Assembly (NCBI GenBank): GCA_002427975.1
Contig: DIZT01000307.1
Span: 1 to 18,204 of the forward strand
Length of the DNA stretch: 18,204 nt
DNA from: Micrococcaceae bacterium UBA6021
GTDB lineage: Bacteria; Actinomycetota; Actinomycetes; Actinomycetales; Micrococcaceae
Direction of reading: 5' to 3'
This document shows positions 1-6,241 of the stretch, one piece after another. Positions within the stretch are counted from its first letter, which is position 1. Every line of letters starts with the position of its first letter. The translations under genes and the position numbers were made by a program. Under the pieces are notes generated by a model, which was given only the letters and a program-made list of their open reading frames with translations, searched no databases and was not told the DNA's origin.

Positions 1-16
1 TGTGTATAAGAGACAG
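1..16 (+). other. Nextera transposase mosaic-end remnant (sequencing adapter)
   Basis: The first 16 bases, TGTGTATAAGAGACAG, are identical to the 3' part of the 19-bp Tn5/Nextera mosaic end used in library preparation. The smc reading frame passes through them in frame, but the residues they encode (V-Y-K-R-Q) do not fit SMC. Recognisable SMC sequence starts directly after, with Asp-Asp-Thr-Asn-Leu. This is most likely an untrimmed adapter at a contig end, not chromosomal DNA. Confidence 0.93.
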
Positions 17-196
17 GATGACACCAACCTCGGCCGGCTCATCACCATCTTTGAAGAACTGCGGCAGTCCAGCCAGCTGATCGTGATCACGCACCAGAAA
101 CGGACCATGGAAGTGGCCGATGCGCTCTACGGCGTCACCATGCGCGGCGACGGCGTGTCCACCGTCATCAGCCAGCGGCTGGGCGCGGACGTGTAG
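17..196 (+). CDS. smc: Chromosome segregation ATPase SMC, C-terminal fragment
   Basis: This is the last 59 codons of SMC, the condensin ATPase that compacts and segregates the chromosome together with ScpA and ScpB. The visible part is the C-terminal ATPase lobe after the Walker B strand. It holds the stretch DDTNLGRLI, then the conserved switch/H-loop region [13 protein letters not shown] with its histidine, and the terminal segment ADALYGVTM. The stop is TAG at 194-196. The 5' part lies outside the contig, so start and length cannot be seen. An smc-ftsY order is standard in actinobacteria and fits the gene 54 bases downstream. The call rests on strong similarity to remembered SMC C-termini; alternatives such as another ABC ATPase are unlikely. 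Confidence 0.92.
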   Translation, partial: DDTNLGRLITIFEELRQSSQLIVITHQKRTMEVADALYGVTMRGDGVSTVISQRLGADV

Positions 197-250
197 CGTT
201 CGCGCAGATGGCCCAGCCAAGGCGTGTCGCGTTTGTGAGAAGCTAGGGGA

Positions 251-1453
251 GTGAATGACATCCTCCCCATTATTCTGTCCATTGTTGCTGCCCTGGCGGT
301 TATTGGCGGGCTGATCCCGGTCCTGTTGAAGACGCGGAAGAACATCACCCAGTACCCCGGGACCCGCGACGCCAATGATCCCGCCACCGGCGGGGGAACG
401 CTGCTCGAGGACGCTCCCGTGGTTCCGGCCGAGCGCAACGCTCCGGCCGGCGTCGACCTCGAAGACCTCGAAGTCACCGATGTTCCCGATGACGCGGCAG
501 GCCTGGAAACCATCCAGGTTGAGACCCCCCTACCCGTTGCCGGCCGCCTGACCCGCCTCCGGGAGCGGCTGGTCCGGTCGAACAACATCCTGGGCAAGGG
601 CCTGCTCGCCCTGCTGTCCAGCGACAAGATCGACGAAAACGTCTGGGACGAAGTTGAGGAGACCCTCCTTCTGGCCGATCTCGGCACTGAACCCACGATG
701 CAGCTGGTGGATGCCCTCCGGGAACGCGTGAAAGTTCTCGGCACCAGGACCCCCGAGCAGGTCAAAGCCATGCTCCGCGAGGAACTGATCAAACTCGTGG
801 ATCCCACCATGGACCGCGCCCTGCGCACCGACAGGCACGGGGACAAGCCGGCCATCGTGCTGGTGGTGGGTGTCAACGGTGTGGGCAAAACCACCACCGT
901 GGGCAAGCTCGCCCGCGTGCTCGTTGCCGAGGACAAGGACGTCCTGCTTGGCGCGGCGGACACGTTCCGCGCGGCAGCCGCCGAGCAGCTGGCCACCTGG
1001 GGCCAGCGTGTGGGCGTTCCCACCGTGAAGTCCGACATCGACGGCGCGGACCCCGCATCGGTCGCCTATGATGCGGTCAAGGCCGGCATCGAACAGGAAG
1101 TCGATGTCGTCATGATAGACACGGCGGGCCGCCTGCAGAACAAGACCGGCCTGATGGATGAACTCGGCAAGGTCAAGCGGGTCATCGAGAAGCTGGCCGA
1201 GGTGGATGAGGTCCTGCTGGTCCTGGACGCCACCACCGGCCAGAACGGCCTGAACCAGGCCCGGGTCTTCTCCGAGGTAGTGAACATCACCGGCATTGTC
1301 CTGACCAAGCTGGACGGGACCGCCAAGGGCGGCATCGTGGTGGCCATCCAGAAATCCCTCGGCGTGCCGGTCAAGCTGATCGGTCTGGGCGAAGGGGCCG
1401 ATGACCTGGCTCCGTTTGAGGTTGAGGGCTTTGTCGATGCCCTGCTGAACTAG
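251..1453 (+). CDS. ftsY: Signal recognition particle receptor FtsY
   Basis: FtsY is the membrane-side GTPase that docks Ffh-ribosome complexes at the Sec translocon. The 400-residue protein starts with a hydrophobic segment (about residues 4-27) ending in basic KTRK, a single membrane anchor typical of actinobacterial FtsY. An acidic linker follows to about residue 95, then the N domain and the G domain. Nucleotide motifs are clear: G1 GVNGVGKTT (206-214), a DTFRAAA box, G3 DTAGR (290-294), G4 TKLDG (352-356) and the closing GLGEGADDL. The start is GTG, since no in-frame ATG precedes the anchor. AGGGGA lies immediately before it, closer than usual for a ribosome binding site. It follows smc by 54 bases and is probably co-transcribed. 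The partner GTPase Ffh is encoded at 6242-7822. Confidence 0.96.
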   Translation: MNDILPIILSIVAALAVIGGLIPVLLKTRKNITQYPGTRDANDPATGGGTLLEDAPVVPAERNAPAGVDLEDLEVTDVPDDAAGLETIQVETPLPVAGRLTRLRERLVRSNNILGKGLLALLSSDKIDENVWDEVEETLLLADLGTEPTMQLVDALRERVKVLGTRTPEQVKAMLREELIKLVDPTMDRALRTDRHGDKPAIVLVVGVNGVGKTTTVGKLARVLVAEDKDVLLGAADTFRAAAAEQLATWGQRVGVPTVKSDIDGADPASVAYDAVKAGIEQEVDVVMIDTAGRLQNKTGLMDELGKVKRVIEKLAEVDEVLLVLDATTGQNGLNQARVFSEVVNITGIVLTKLDGTAKGGIVVAIQKSLGVPVKLIGLGEGADDLAPFEVEGFVDALLN

Positions 1454-1465
1454 GAATTTTCACGT

Positions 1466-1524
1466 TCGAGGGGTGGGTTCCCGCCGCGATGGCTTTGGCT
1501 TAGCGGCGGGATCTCACCCCTCGA
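1466..1524. terminator. Shared bidirectional hairpin between ftsY and the MFS gene
   Basis: An interrupted inverted repeat separates the two convergent genes. The outer arms TCGAGGGGTG (1466-1475) and CACCCCTCGA (1515-1524) pair perfectly. The inner arms CCCGCCGC (1480-1487) and GCGGCGGG (1503-1510) pair perfectly around a short loop. The right arm contains the stop codon of the minus-strand gene. There is no strong T-tract, which is common for actinobacterial terminators. Confidence 0.65.
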
Positions 1525-2755
1525 TGCGTTTCAGCGGCTCGCGCGTTACGGACCAGCAGGCCGCCGCGAGCACCAGTACACCGCCGGTGACCCCGAATGC
1601 CCAGCCGTAGCCCAGCCGGTCCGCCAGGACGCCTGCCAGCACCGGTCCGGCAATCGCGCCGACGTCCGACGTCATCTGGTAGGCGGCCAGGACCCGCCCG
1701 CCGGACCGCTCATTGCCGATGACGTCCGCGACGGCGGCCTGCTGGGCAGGTCCCAACAGGCCAGACCCCACTCCGGCCACAGCCGACGCAGCGAGAAACC
1801 AGCCCAGCTGGGAGGTGAAGCCGATGGCTGCCGTGGCGAGTCCGGCGGTCAGGAGGCCTGCGATCATCAAGGGCCGCCGGCCCAGGCTGTCCGCCAGCCG
1901 GCCGGAAAACGTCAGGGCGGCGGCGTTGCCGGCAGCAAAAACGGCCAGCGCAAGGCCGGCAGCTTGAGGGCCGGTGCCGAGCGCAGCAACCGCAAACAGC
2001 GGGACGGTGGCCATCCGCACGCCGAACGTCGCCCAACCATTGGCGAAGCTGGAGAGCAGCACCGCGCGGTACACGCCAACTCCCCAGGCTTCGGCGAAGC
2101 GCATGTCCGGGGCGCGGCTCTCCGCGGACCGCGCTCCGGACGGCGCGTGGTTCAGCTGCGTCTGCACCACCGCGGCAGCAACGACCAGCGCGGCCGCATA
2201 ACCCAGAAACGGCACCCGTAATCCGAATCCGGCGAGCAGGCCGCCCACCACCGGACCCAGGACGCTGCCGATCAGGAACGCGGACGCATAAGCGCCCGAC
2301 ACCCGGCCCCGGCTCGCCGGCGGCGCCAGCCGGATCACAAGCGCCATGGACGCCACGGTGAACATCACAGAGCCCACGCCGCCCAGCCCCCGGAAGACCA
2401 GGAGCTGCCAGTAGTCCTGGGCAAACGCGCACGCCGCAGTTGAAGCCGCCACAATCAGCAGTCCGGCCACATAGACAGGCCGCTCACCCCAGCGGCCGAT
2501 CAGGGCCCCGCCCGCTGGTGCGAACACCAGCCGCATGAAGGCGAAGATGCTCACGATCACAGCGGCGGCTGTTGCGCCGACGTCGAACGTGGTGGCGAAT
2601 TGCGGCAAGACGGGCGCCACCAGCCCGAAGCCGAGGGCAATCAGGAACGCTGCGGCGAGCATCACCTTGATGTCGCGCGGAAGCGTGGGCCGTTGCGGAC
2701 GCACAACGGACAAAATCCGCGTTGTGGCGCGGCTCACGGCGGATGGTGCCGTCAT
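1514..2755 (-). CDS. MFS transporter, drug-efflux-like (DHA1 type)
   Basis: This 413-residue protein looks like a 12-helix major facilitator that exports small molecules by proton antiport. Two halves of about six hydrophobic segments each are visible. The loop after helix 2 carries a motif-A relative, GGALIGRWGERP, and the second half repeats it as SGRLADSLGRRP, a hallmark of the fold. The substrate cannot be read from sequence. I chose the ATG at 2755 over an upstream in-frame start at 2836: AAGGAA lies 7 bases before it (2763-2768), and the extra 27 residues are Cys/His-rich and not transporter-like. It is convergent with ftsY and divergent from amtB, so it shares the 222-base region that holds the putative GlnR boxes. 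It is likely a single-gene unit and an insertion into the usual ftsY-amtB order. Confidence 0.85.
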   Translation of the reverse strand: MTAPSAVSRATTRILSVVRPQRPTLPRDIKVMLAAAFLIALGFGLVAPVLPQFATTFDVGATAAAVIVSIFAFMRLVFAPAGGALIGRWGERPVYVAGLLIVAASTAACAFAQDYWQLLVFRGLGGVGSVMFTVASMALVIRLAPPASRGRVSGAYASAFLIGSVLGPVVGGLLAGFGLRVPFLGYAAALVVAAAVVQTQLNHAPSGARSAESRAPDMRFAEAWGVGVYRAVLLSSFANGWATFGVRMATVPLFAVAALGTGPQAAGLALAVFAAGNAAALTFSGRLADSLGRRPLMIAGLLTAGLATAAIGFTSQLGWFLAASAVAGVGSGLLGPAQQAAVADVIGNERSGGRVLAAYQMTSDVGAIAGPVLAGVLADRLGYGWAFGVTGGVLVLAAACWSVTREPLKRIEG

Positions 2756-2802
2756 AAGGCAGTTCCTTGCAATGTAGGCAGCCGGTGGCCGGCGGCAGTG
2801 GT

Positions 2803-2818
2803 GAAACATAACCGTAAC
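2803..2818. promoter_or_regulatory. Candidate GlnR-type half-site pair 1
   Basis: GAAAC and GTAAC are separated by exactly six bases, the spacing and half-site sequences of the actinobacterial GlnR box described for nitrogen genes (GTnAC and GAAAC units with 6-base spacers). It lies between the MFS start and amtB, 42 bases upstream of a second pair measured GTAAC to GTAAC. Assignment to GlnR is inference; no glnR gene is in the window. Confidence 0.45.
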
Positions 2819-2855
2819 AAGCCAGATATGCACCATTTACTTTCGGGAGGTTGTT

Positions 2856-2871
2856 GTAACACCGCAGCAAC
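2856..2871. promoter_or_regulatory. Candidate GlnR-type half-site pair 2
   Basis: GTAAC-N6-GCAAC matches the GTnAC-N6-GAAAC GlnR layout with one mismatch. Its centre is about 60 bases upstream of a plausible amtB transcription start, downstream of the -10-like TATAGA at 2913-2918. The matching -35 position reads AAACAC, a poor promoter element, which suits an activator-dependent promoter. Confidence 0.5.
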
Positions 2872-2977
2872 ATAAATCCTCCGCAGGCGAAACACTGCGC
2901 CGACAAACTCTTTATAGAACGCAAGTGGCGTTGGACAAGCGGACAAGTCCGCACCTAAGCGAGAAAGGACGCAGACC

Positions 2978-4315
2978 ATGGAACTCACCGCAGGTCTCGT
3001 TTGGCTCCTGGTTGCTTCAGCATTCGTGCTGTTCATGACCCCGGGCCTGGCATTCTTCTACGGCGGCATGACGCGCGCCAAGTCGGCTTTGAACATGATG
3101 ATGATGAGCTTCGTGGCCATTGCAACGGTCGGCATCACGTGGGTGCTGTGGGGTGCGTCCATGGCCACGAGCAATGACGATAACTTCTACCAGATCTTCG
3201 CAAACCCGTTCAGCCACTTCGGGCTGCACAACTTTACTGATCCGGCGGATCTGATCAAGGTCGGCTACGCCGCAACCTTCGCCATCATCACGGTGGCACT
3301 GATCTCCGGTGCGGTTGCGGACCGCGCGAAGTTCTCGGCCTGGGTAATCTTTACCCCCATCTGGGCCACCCTGGTCTACGCGCCGCTGGCATTCATGGTC
3401 TGGGGCGGGGGACTGTTTTCCAAGGACGGCTGGTTTGGCCAGACATTCGCTCCGGTCATTGACTTCGCAGGCGGCACGGTGGTGCACATCAACGCCGGTA
3501 TTGCCGGCCTGATTCTGGTGCTCATCATTGGCAACCGCAAGGGATTCGGCAAGGACCCGAACCACCGCCCCCACAACGTCCCGTTCGTGATGCTCGGCGC
3601 AGCAATCCTGTGGTTCGGCTGGTTCGGCTTCAACGCCGGCGCCGCTGCAACGGTAGAGCAGGCTGGCCTGATCTGGATCAACACCTTGGCAGCTCCGGCT
3701 GCCGCCATGCTGGGCTGGCTCGCCGTCGAACGGATCCGCGACGGCCACCCGACGTCATTGGGTGCCGCTTCGGGTGTTGTCGCCGGGCTGGTAGCAATCA
3801 CTCCGGCATGTGGCAACGTTTCCCCTCTGGGTGCCATTGCCCTGGGCGTTGTGGCCGGTATCGCCTCGGCCCTGGCAGTGGGCCTGAAGTTCAAGCTGGG
3901 CTACGACGACTCCCTGGACGTCGTGGGTGTCCACCTCGTCTCCGGTGTGATCGGAACGGTGGCCATCGGGTTCCTCGCCACCCCGACCACGGGACCCGCC
4001 GGCTTGTTCTATGGCGGCGGTACAACCCAGCTCGTCGCCCAGGTCCTGGCCGCGCTGTTCTCCATCGTTTTCACCGCGGTGATGACTTTCATCATTGCCT
4101 TCCCCATCCACAAGACCATGGGCTTCCGGATCTCGGAGCGGCAGGAGATCGCCGGAGCAGACGTCAGCCTGCACGCCGAGACGGCCTACGAATTCGGAGT
4201 GGGCGGACACGGCGGAAGCTTCCAGCCGATGCACGACCTCATTACCGGTAAGGGCTTCACCGACGAGAGCAAGACAACACAGCCCGCAGCTGGCAAGGAG
4301 AGCGTGGAAGCATGA
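2978..4315 (+). CDS. amtB: Ammonium transporter AmtB
   Basis: AmtB is a trimeric inner-membrane channel that brings ammonium into the cell for assimilation. The 445-residue protein has about eleven hydrophobic helices, starting near residue 5. The Amt signature region DFAGGTVVHINAG includes the first pore histidine at position 170, and the second of the twin-histidine pair is H319 in VVGVHLVSG. FYGGM near the N-terminus and FGWFGFNAG are further family landmarks. A cytoplasmic tail of about 60 polar residues ends the protein. The ATG has a GAAAGGA ribosome site 8 bases upstream (2963-2969). The stop codon overlaps the glnK start as ATGA, so translation is coupled. The upstream region suggests nitrogen control through GlnR-like boxes. 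Confidence 0.97.
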   Translation: MELTAGLVWLLVASAFVLFMTPGLAFFYGGMTRAKSALNMMMMSFVAIATVGITWVLWGASMATSNDDNFYQIFANPFSHFGLHNFTDPADLIKVGYAATFAIITVALISGAVADRAKFSAWVIFTPIWATLVYAPLAFMVWGGGLFSKDGWFGQTFAPVIDFAGGTVVHINAGIAGLILVLIIGNRKGFGKDPNHRPHNVPFVMLGAAILWFGWFGFNAGAAATVEQAGLIWINTLAAPAAAMLGWLAVERIRDGHPTSLGAASGVVAGLVAITPACGNVSPLGAIALGVVAGIASALAVGLKFKLGYDDSLDVVGVHLVSGVIGTVAIGFLATPTTGPAGLFYGGGTTQLVAQVLAALFSIVFTAVMTFIIAFPIHKTMGFRISERQEIAGADVSLHAETAYEFGVGGHGGSFQPMHDLITGKGFTDESKTTQPAAGKESVEA

Positions 4316-4650
4316 AACTGATCACGGCAATCGTCCGTCCGGAAAAGCTCGAGTCGATCCGTGAAGGCCTGGAGGCCTATGGAGTCCAGGGACTGACGGT
4401 CAGCGCGGCCAGCGGCTATGGCCGCCAGCGCGGATATACCGAGGTCTACCGCGGCGCCGAATACAACGTGGACCTGTTGCCTAAGATCAGGGTCGAAGTG
4501 CTCGCGACGGACGAGCAGGCCGATGACATCCTGGACGTCATCATTGCCAGCTCCAACACCGGACGCGCCGGTGACGGCAAGGTTTGGACCGTGGACGTCT
4601 TCGAAGCTGTCAGGGTCCGCACCGGCGAACGCGGCGTCGCCGCCATCTAG
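4312..4650 (+). CDS. glnK: PII nitrogen regulatory protein GlnK
   Basis: GlnK is a trimeric PII signal protein that reads ATP/ADP and 2-oxoglutarate and plugs AmtB when nitrogen is plentiful. The 112-residue length is standard. The T-loop VYRGAEYNVD keeps Y51, the residue adenylylated or uridylylated by GlnD in relatives. The nucleotide-binding stretch TGRAGDGK (83-90) keeps K90, and RVRTGERG (101-108) keeps both arginines. Deviations from common PII sequences are Y42 in GYTE, where histidine is usual, and R85 for lysine. The start overlaps the amtB stop by four bases. Downstream there is a strong terminator and no glnD, although glnD normally follows glnK in Corynebacterium and Streptomyces. 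Confidence 0.96.
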   Translation: MKLITAIVRPEKLESIREGLEAYGVQGLTVSAASGYGRQRGYTEVYRGAEYNVDLLPKIRVEVLATDEQADDILDVIIASSNTGRAGDGKVWTVDVFEAVRVRTGERGVAAI

Positions 4651-4682
4651 CCGTTCCACACGCCGGCCGTTCCACACGCCGG
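4651..4682 (+). repeat. Perfect 16-bp tandem duplication after glnK
   Basis: CCGTTCCACACGCCGG occurs twice head to tail (4651-4666 and 4667-4682), starting at the base after the glnK stop codon. It has no coding role and sits between the gene and its terminator. It may be a recent slippage duplication. Confidence 0.9.
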
Positions 4683-4693
4683 GTGATCCACTC

Positions 4694-4738
4694 GAAAGAG
4701 CGGGCAGGGAGCCTCAAAGGTTCCCTGCCCGCTCTTTC
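4694..4738. terminator. Strong symmetric terminator between glnK and the zwf-like gene
   Basis: A 17-bp perfect stem (4694-4710 with 4722-4738) begins GAAAGAGCGGGC. The pairing can continue through four more pairs, one of them G-T, leaving only a CAA loop. The descending arm ends in CTCTTTCTG on the plus strand, and the minus strand gives the same CTCTTTC ending. It can therefore stop both glnK transcripts and those of the convergent gene whose stop codon is 11 bases away. Confidence 0.88.
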
Positions 4739-4749
4739 TGTTGTGGGGC

Positions 4750-6153
4750 CTAGTCAGCCGGCACAGAACCAGGCCGTCCGGCGGGACCTGCCGAACCGGC
4801 GTCGTACTTTTCCAGCGGCACCGTGCCCCGCTGCCAGGCCTTCAGGACGGGCTCGACAATCCGCCAGCAGTCCTCTGCGGTGTCGCCCCGCACCGAGAGC
4901 AGGGGATCGCCGCTCAGGACCCCTTCCAGCACTTCGCCATAGGGCAGCAGATCGGAGTCGCTGAGTTCAGCCTCCAGGGTGACCCGTCCAAGGCTGAAGA
5001 TGCTGCCGGGACCGTTGACGTCGACGTCGAACTCCAAGGTGTCCGGGCCGAAGCCGATCCTTAGCTGGTTGGGGGAGTCCACCCCGGTGAATCCGGCCGG
5101 CAGGTGCGGGACAGGGCGGAAGGTGACCACGGCTTCCTTGCGTTTCACCCCGAGGGCCTTGCCCGAACGCAGGATGAACGGGACCCCCTTCCAGCGCCAG
5201 TTCTCGATCTCCACCCGGACTTCCGCCAGGGTCTCCGTCCCACGGGCCGCGTCCACCCCTTCTTCCTGCGCGTAGTCCGGGACTTTCCTGCCCGCAATCG
5301 AACCTGCCGTATACGTGGCCCGGCGCGTGGATTTCGCGTACGGGGCGCTGATGCTGCTGGCGCGGAGCACGGTGGCGATGGCGTCGCGGAGGTCCCGCTC
5401 GCCGATGCTGGCCGGCGGCTCAATGGCCATCAGGGCCATGATCTGCAGCAGATGGCTCTGGATCATGTCACGCAGGGCCCCGGCATTGTCGTAATACCTC
5501 GCACGCCCCTCCAGGGCCAGGTCCTCCTCGAAGATGATCTCCACCTTTTCCACATGCTCGCGGTTCCATACCGGTTCCAGGAAATTGTTCGCGAAGCGCA
5601 GGCCCAGGATGTTCAGCACCGTGGCTTTCCCCAGGAAATGGTCCACCCGGTGGATGTGGTCCTCCGGCACCAGGGCGGCAAGCGTATGGTTGAGTGAACG
5701 GGCCGAGGCCTCGCTGGAACCGAAGGGCTTCTCCATCACCAGCCGTGTCCCGGGCGGAACCTGGTCGCGGTGCAGGGACTCGCAGGCCAGCTGGCTGACA
5801 TGGGGAGGCAGGGCAAAATAGATGGCCGTGGGGCCTTCCAGCTCCGCCAGCAATGCCGCCAGGGCCCCGTCCGACGTAACATCAAGCTGGTGGTAGCTGG
5901 TGGCCTTCGCCAGGGCGGTGAGAGCTTTCCTTCCAGCCGCGTCGGCGGCCTCCGCGGCCGGGGCGAAGGCCTCGTGGACCCGGGTCCGCCACTGTTCCGG
6001 TGTCCAGGCATCGGAGCCGGCGCCCACCAGGAACAGGTCATCGGCGTGGCCCGTTGCCACCAGCCGGGCCAGTCCGGGCAGCAGCAGCCGTCCCGTCAGA
6101 TCGCCGGAGGCACCCAGAATGAGCAGGGTTTTTACATTTGTTTGGCTCGTCAC
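4750..6153 (-). CDS. Glucose-6-phosphate dehydrogenase-like protein (divergent Zwf paralogue)
   Basis: The family oxidises glucose 6-phosphate to 6-phosphogluconolactone with NAD(P) in the oxidative pentose phosphate pathway. In this 467-residue protein the nucleotide-binding GASGDL is at 14-19, EKPFG at 141-145, the substrate region DHFLGKA at 171-177, and the catalytic-base histidine H234 sits in MIQSHLLQ. RSGKAL and the C-terminal barrel are present. The family signature is DHYLGK followed by E, Q or K; here Y is F and the last position is Ala, so it is probably a divergent paralogue with altered kinetics or substrate. I chose GTG at 6153, just before the first beta strand; upstream in-frame sequence is antisense to ffh. 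No good ribosome site is visible. It lies where glnD would be expected, in opposite orientation. Confidence 0.8.
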   Translation of the reverse strand: MTSQTNVKTLLILGASGDLTGRLLLPGLARLVATGHADDLFLVGAGSDAWTPEQWRTRVHEAFAPAAEAADAAGRKALTALAKATSYHQLDVTSDGALAALLAELEGPTAIYFALPPHVSQLACESLHRDQVPPGTRLVMEKPFGSSEASARSLNHTLAALVPEDHIHRVDHFLGKATVLNILGLRFANNFLEPVWNREHVEKVEIIFEEDLALEGRARYYDNAGALRDMIQSHLLQIMALMAIEPPASIGERDLRDAIATVLRASSISAPYAKSTRRATYTAGSIAGRKVPDYAQEEGVDAARGTETLAEVRVEIENWRWKGVPFILRSGKALGVKRKEAVVTFRPVPHLPAGFTGVDSPNQLRIGFGPDTLEFDVDVNGPGSIFSLGRVTLEAELSDSDLLPYGEVLEGVLSGDPLLSVRGDTAEDCWRIVEPVLKAWQRGTVPLEKYDAGSAGPAGRPGSVPAD

Positions 6154-6184
6154 TCTGCCAGCATGCCATCCTGCAAGCCCGTCT

Positions 6185-6193
6185 TGGTATCCT
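6185..6193 (+). promoter_or_regulatory. Candidate extended -10 promoter of ffh
   Basis: TGGTATCCT fits the extended -10 form TGnTAnnnT in the 88-base gap between the divergent zwf-like gene and ffh. It would give a leader of roughly 40 bases. No convincing -35 is seen, as expected for an extended -10 element. Confidence 0.4.
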
Positions 6194-6241
6194 AGATAGT
6201 CGAGTCCCCCCTGTAAATCCACTGAAAGAAGTGCGCGGCGC

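Noticed and set aside
127..1038. A 303-codon minus-strand frame opposite smc/ftsY
   Set aside because: Ser/Arg/Thr-rich shadow of ftsY with no recognisable motif and no ribosome site.
2756..2836. N-terminal extension of the MFS transporter
   Set aside because: The Cys/His-containing residues do not fit; a good AAGGAA site serves the ATG at 2755, and the extension would cover a GlnR-like box.
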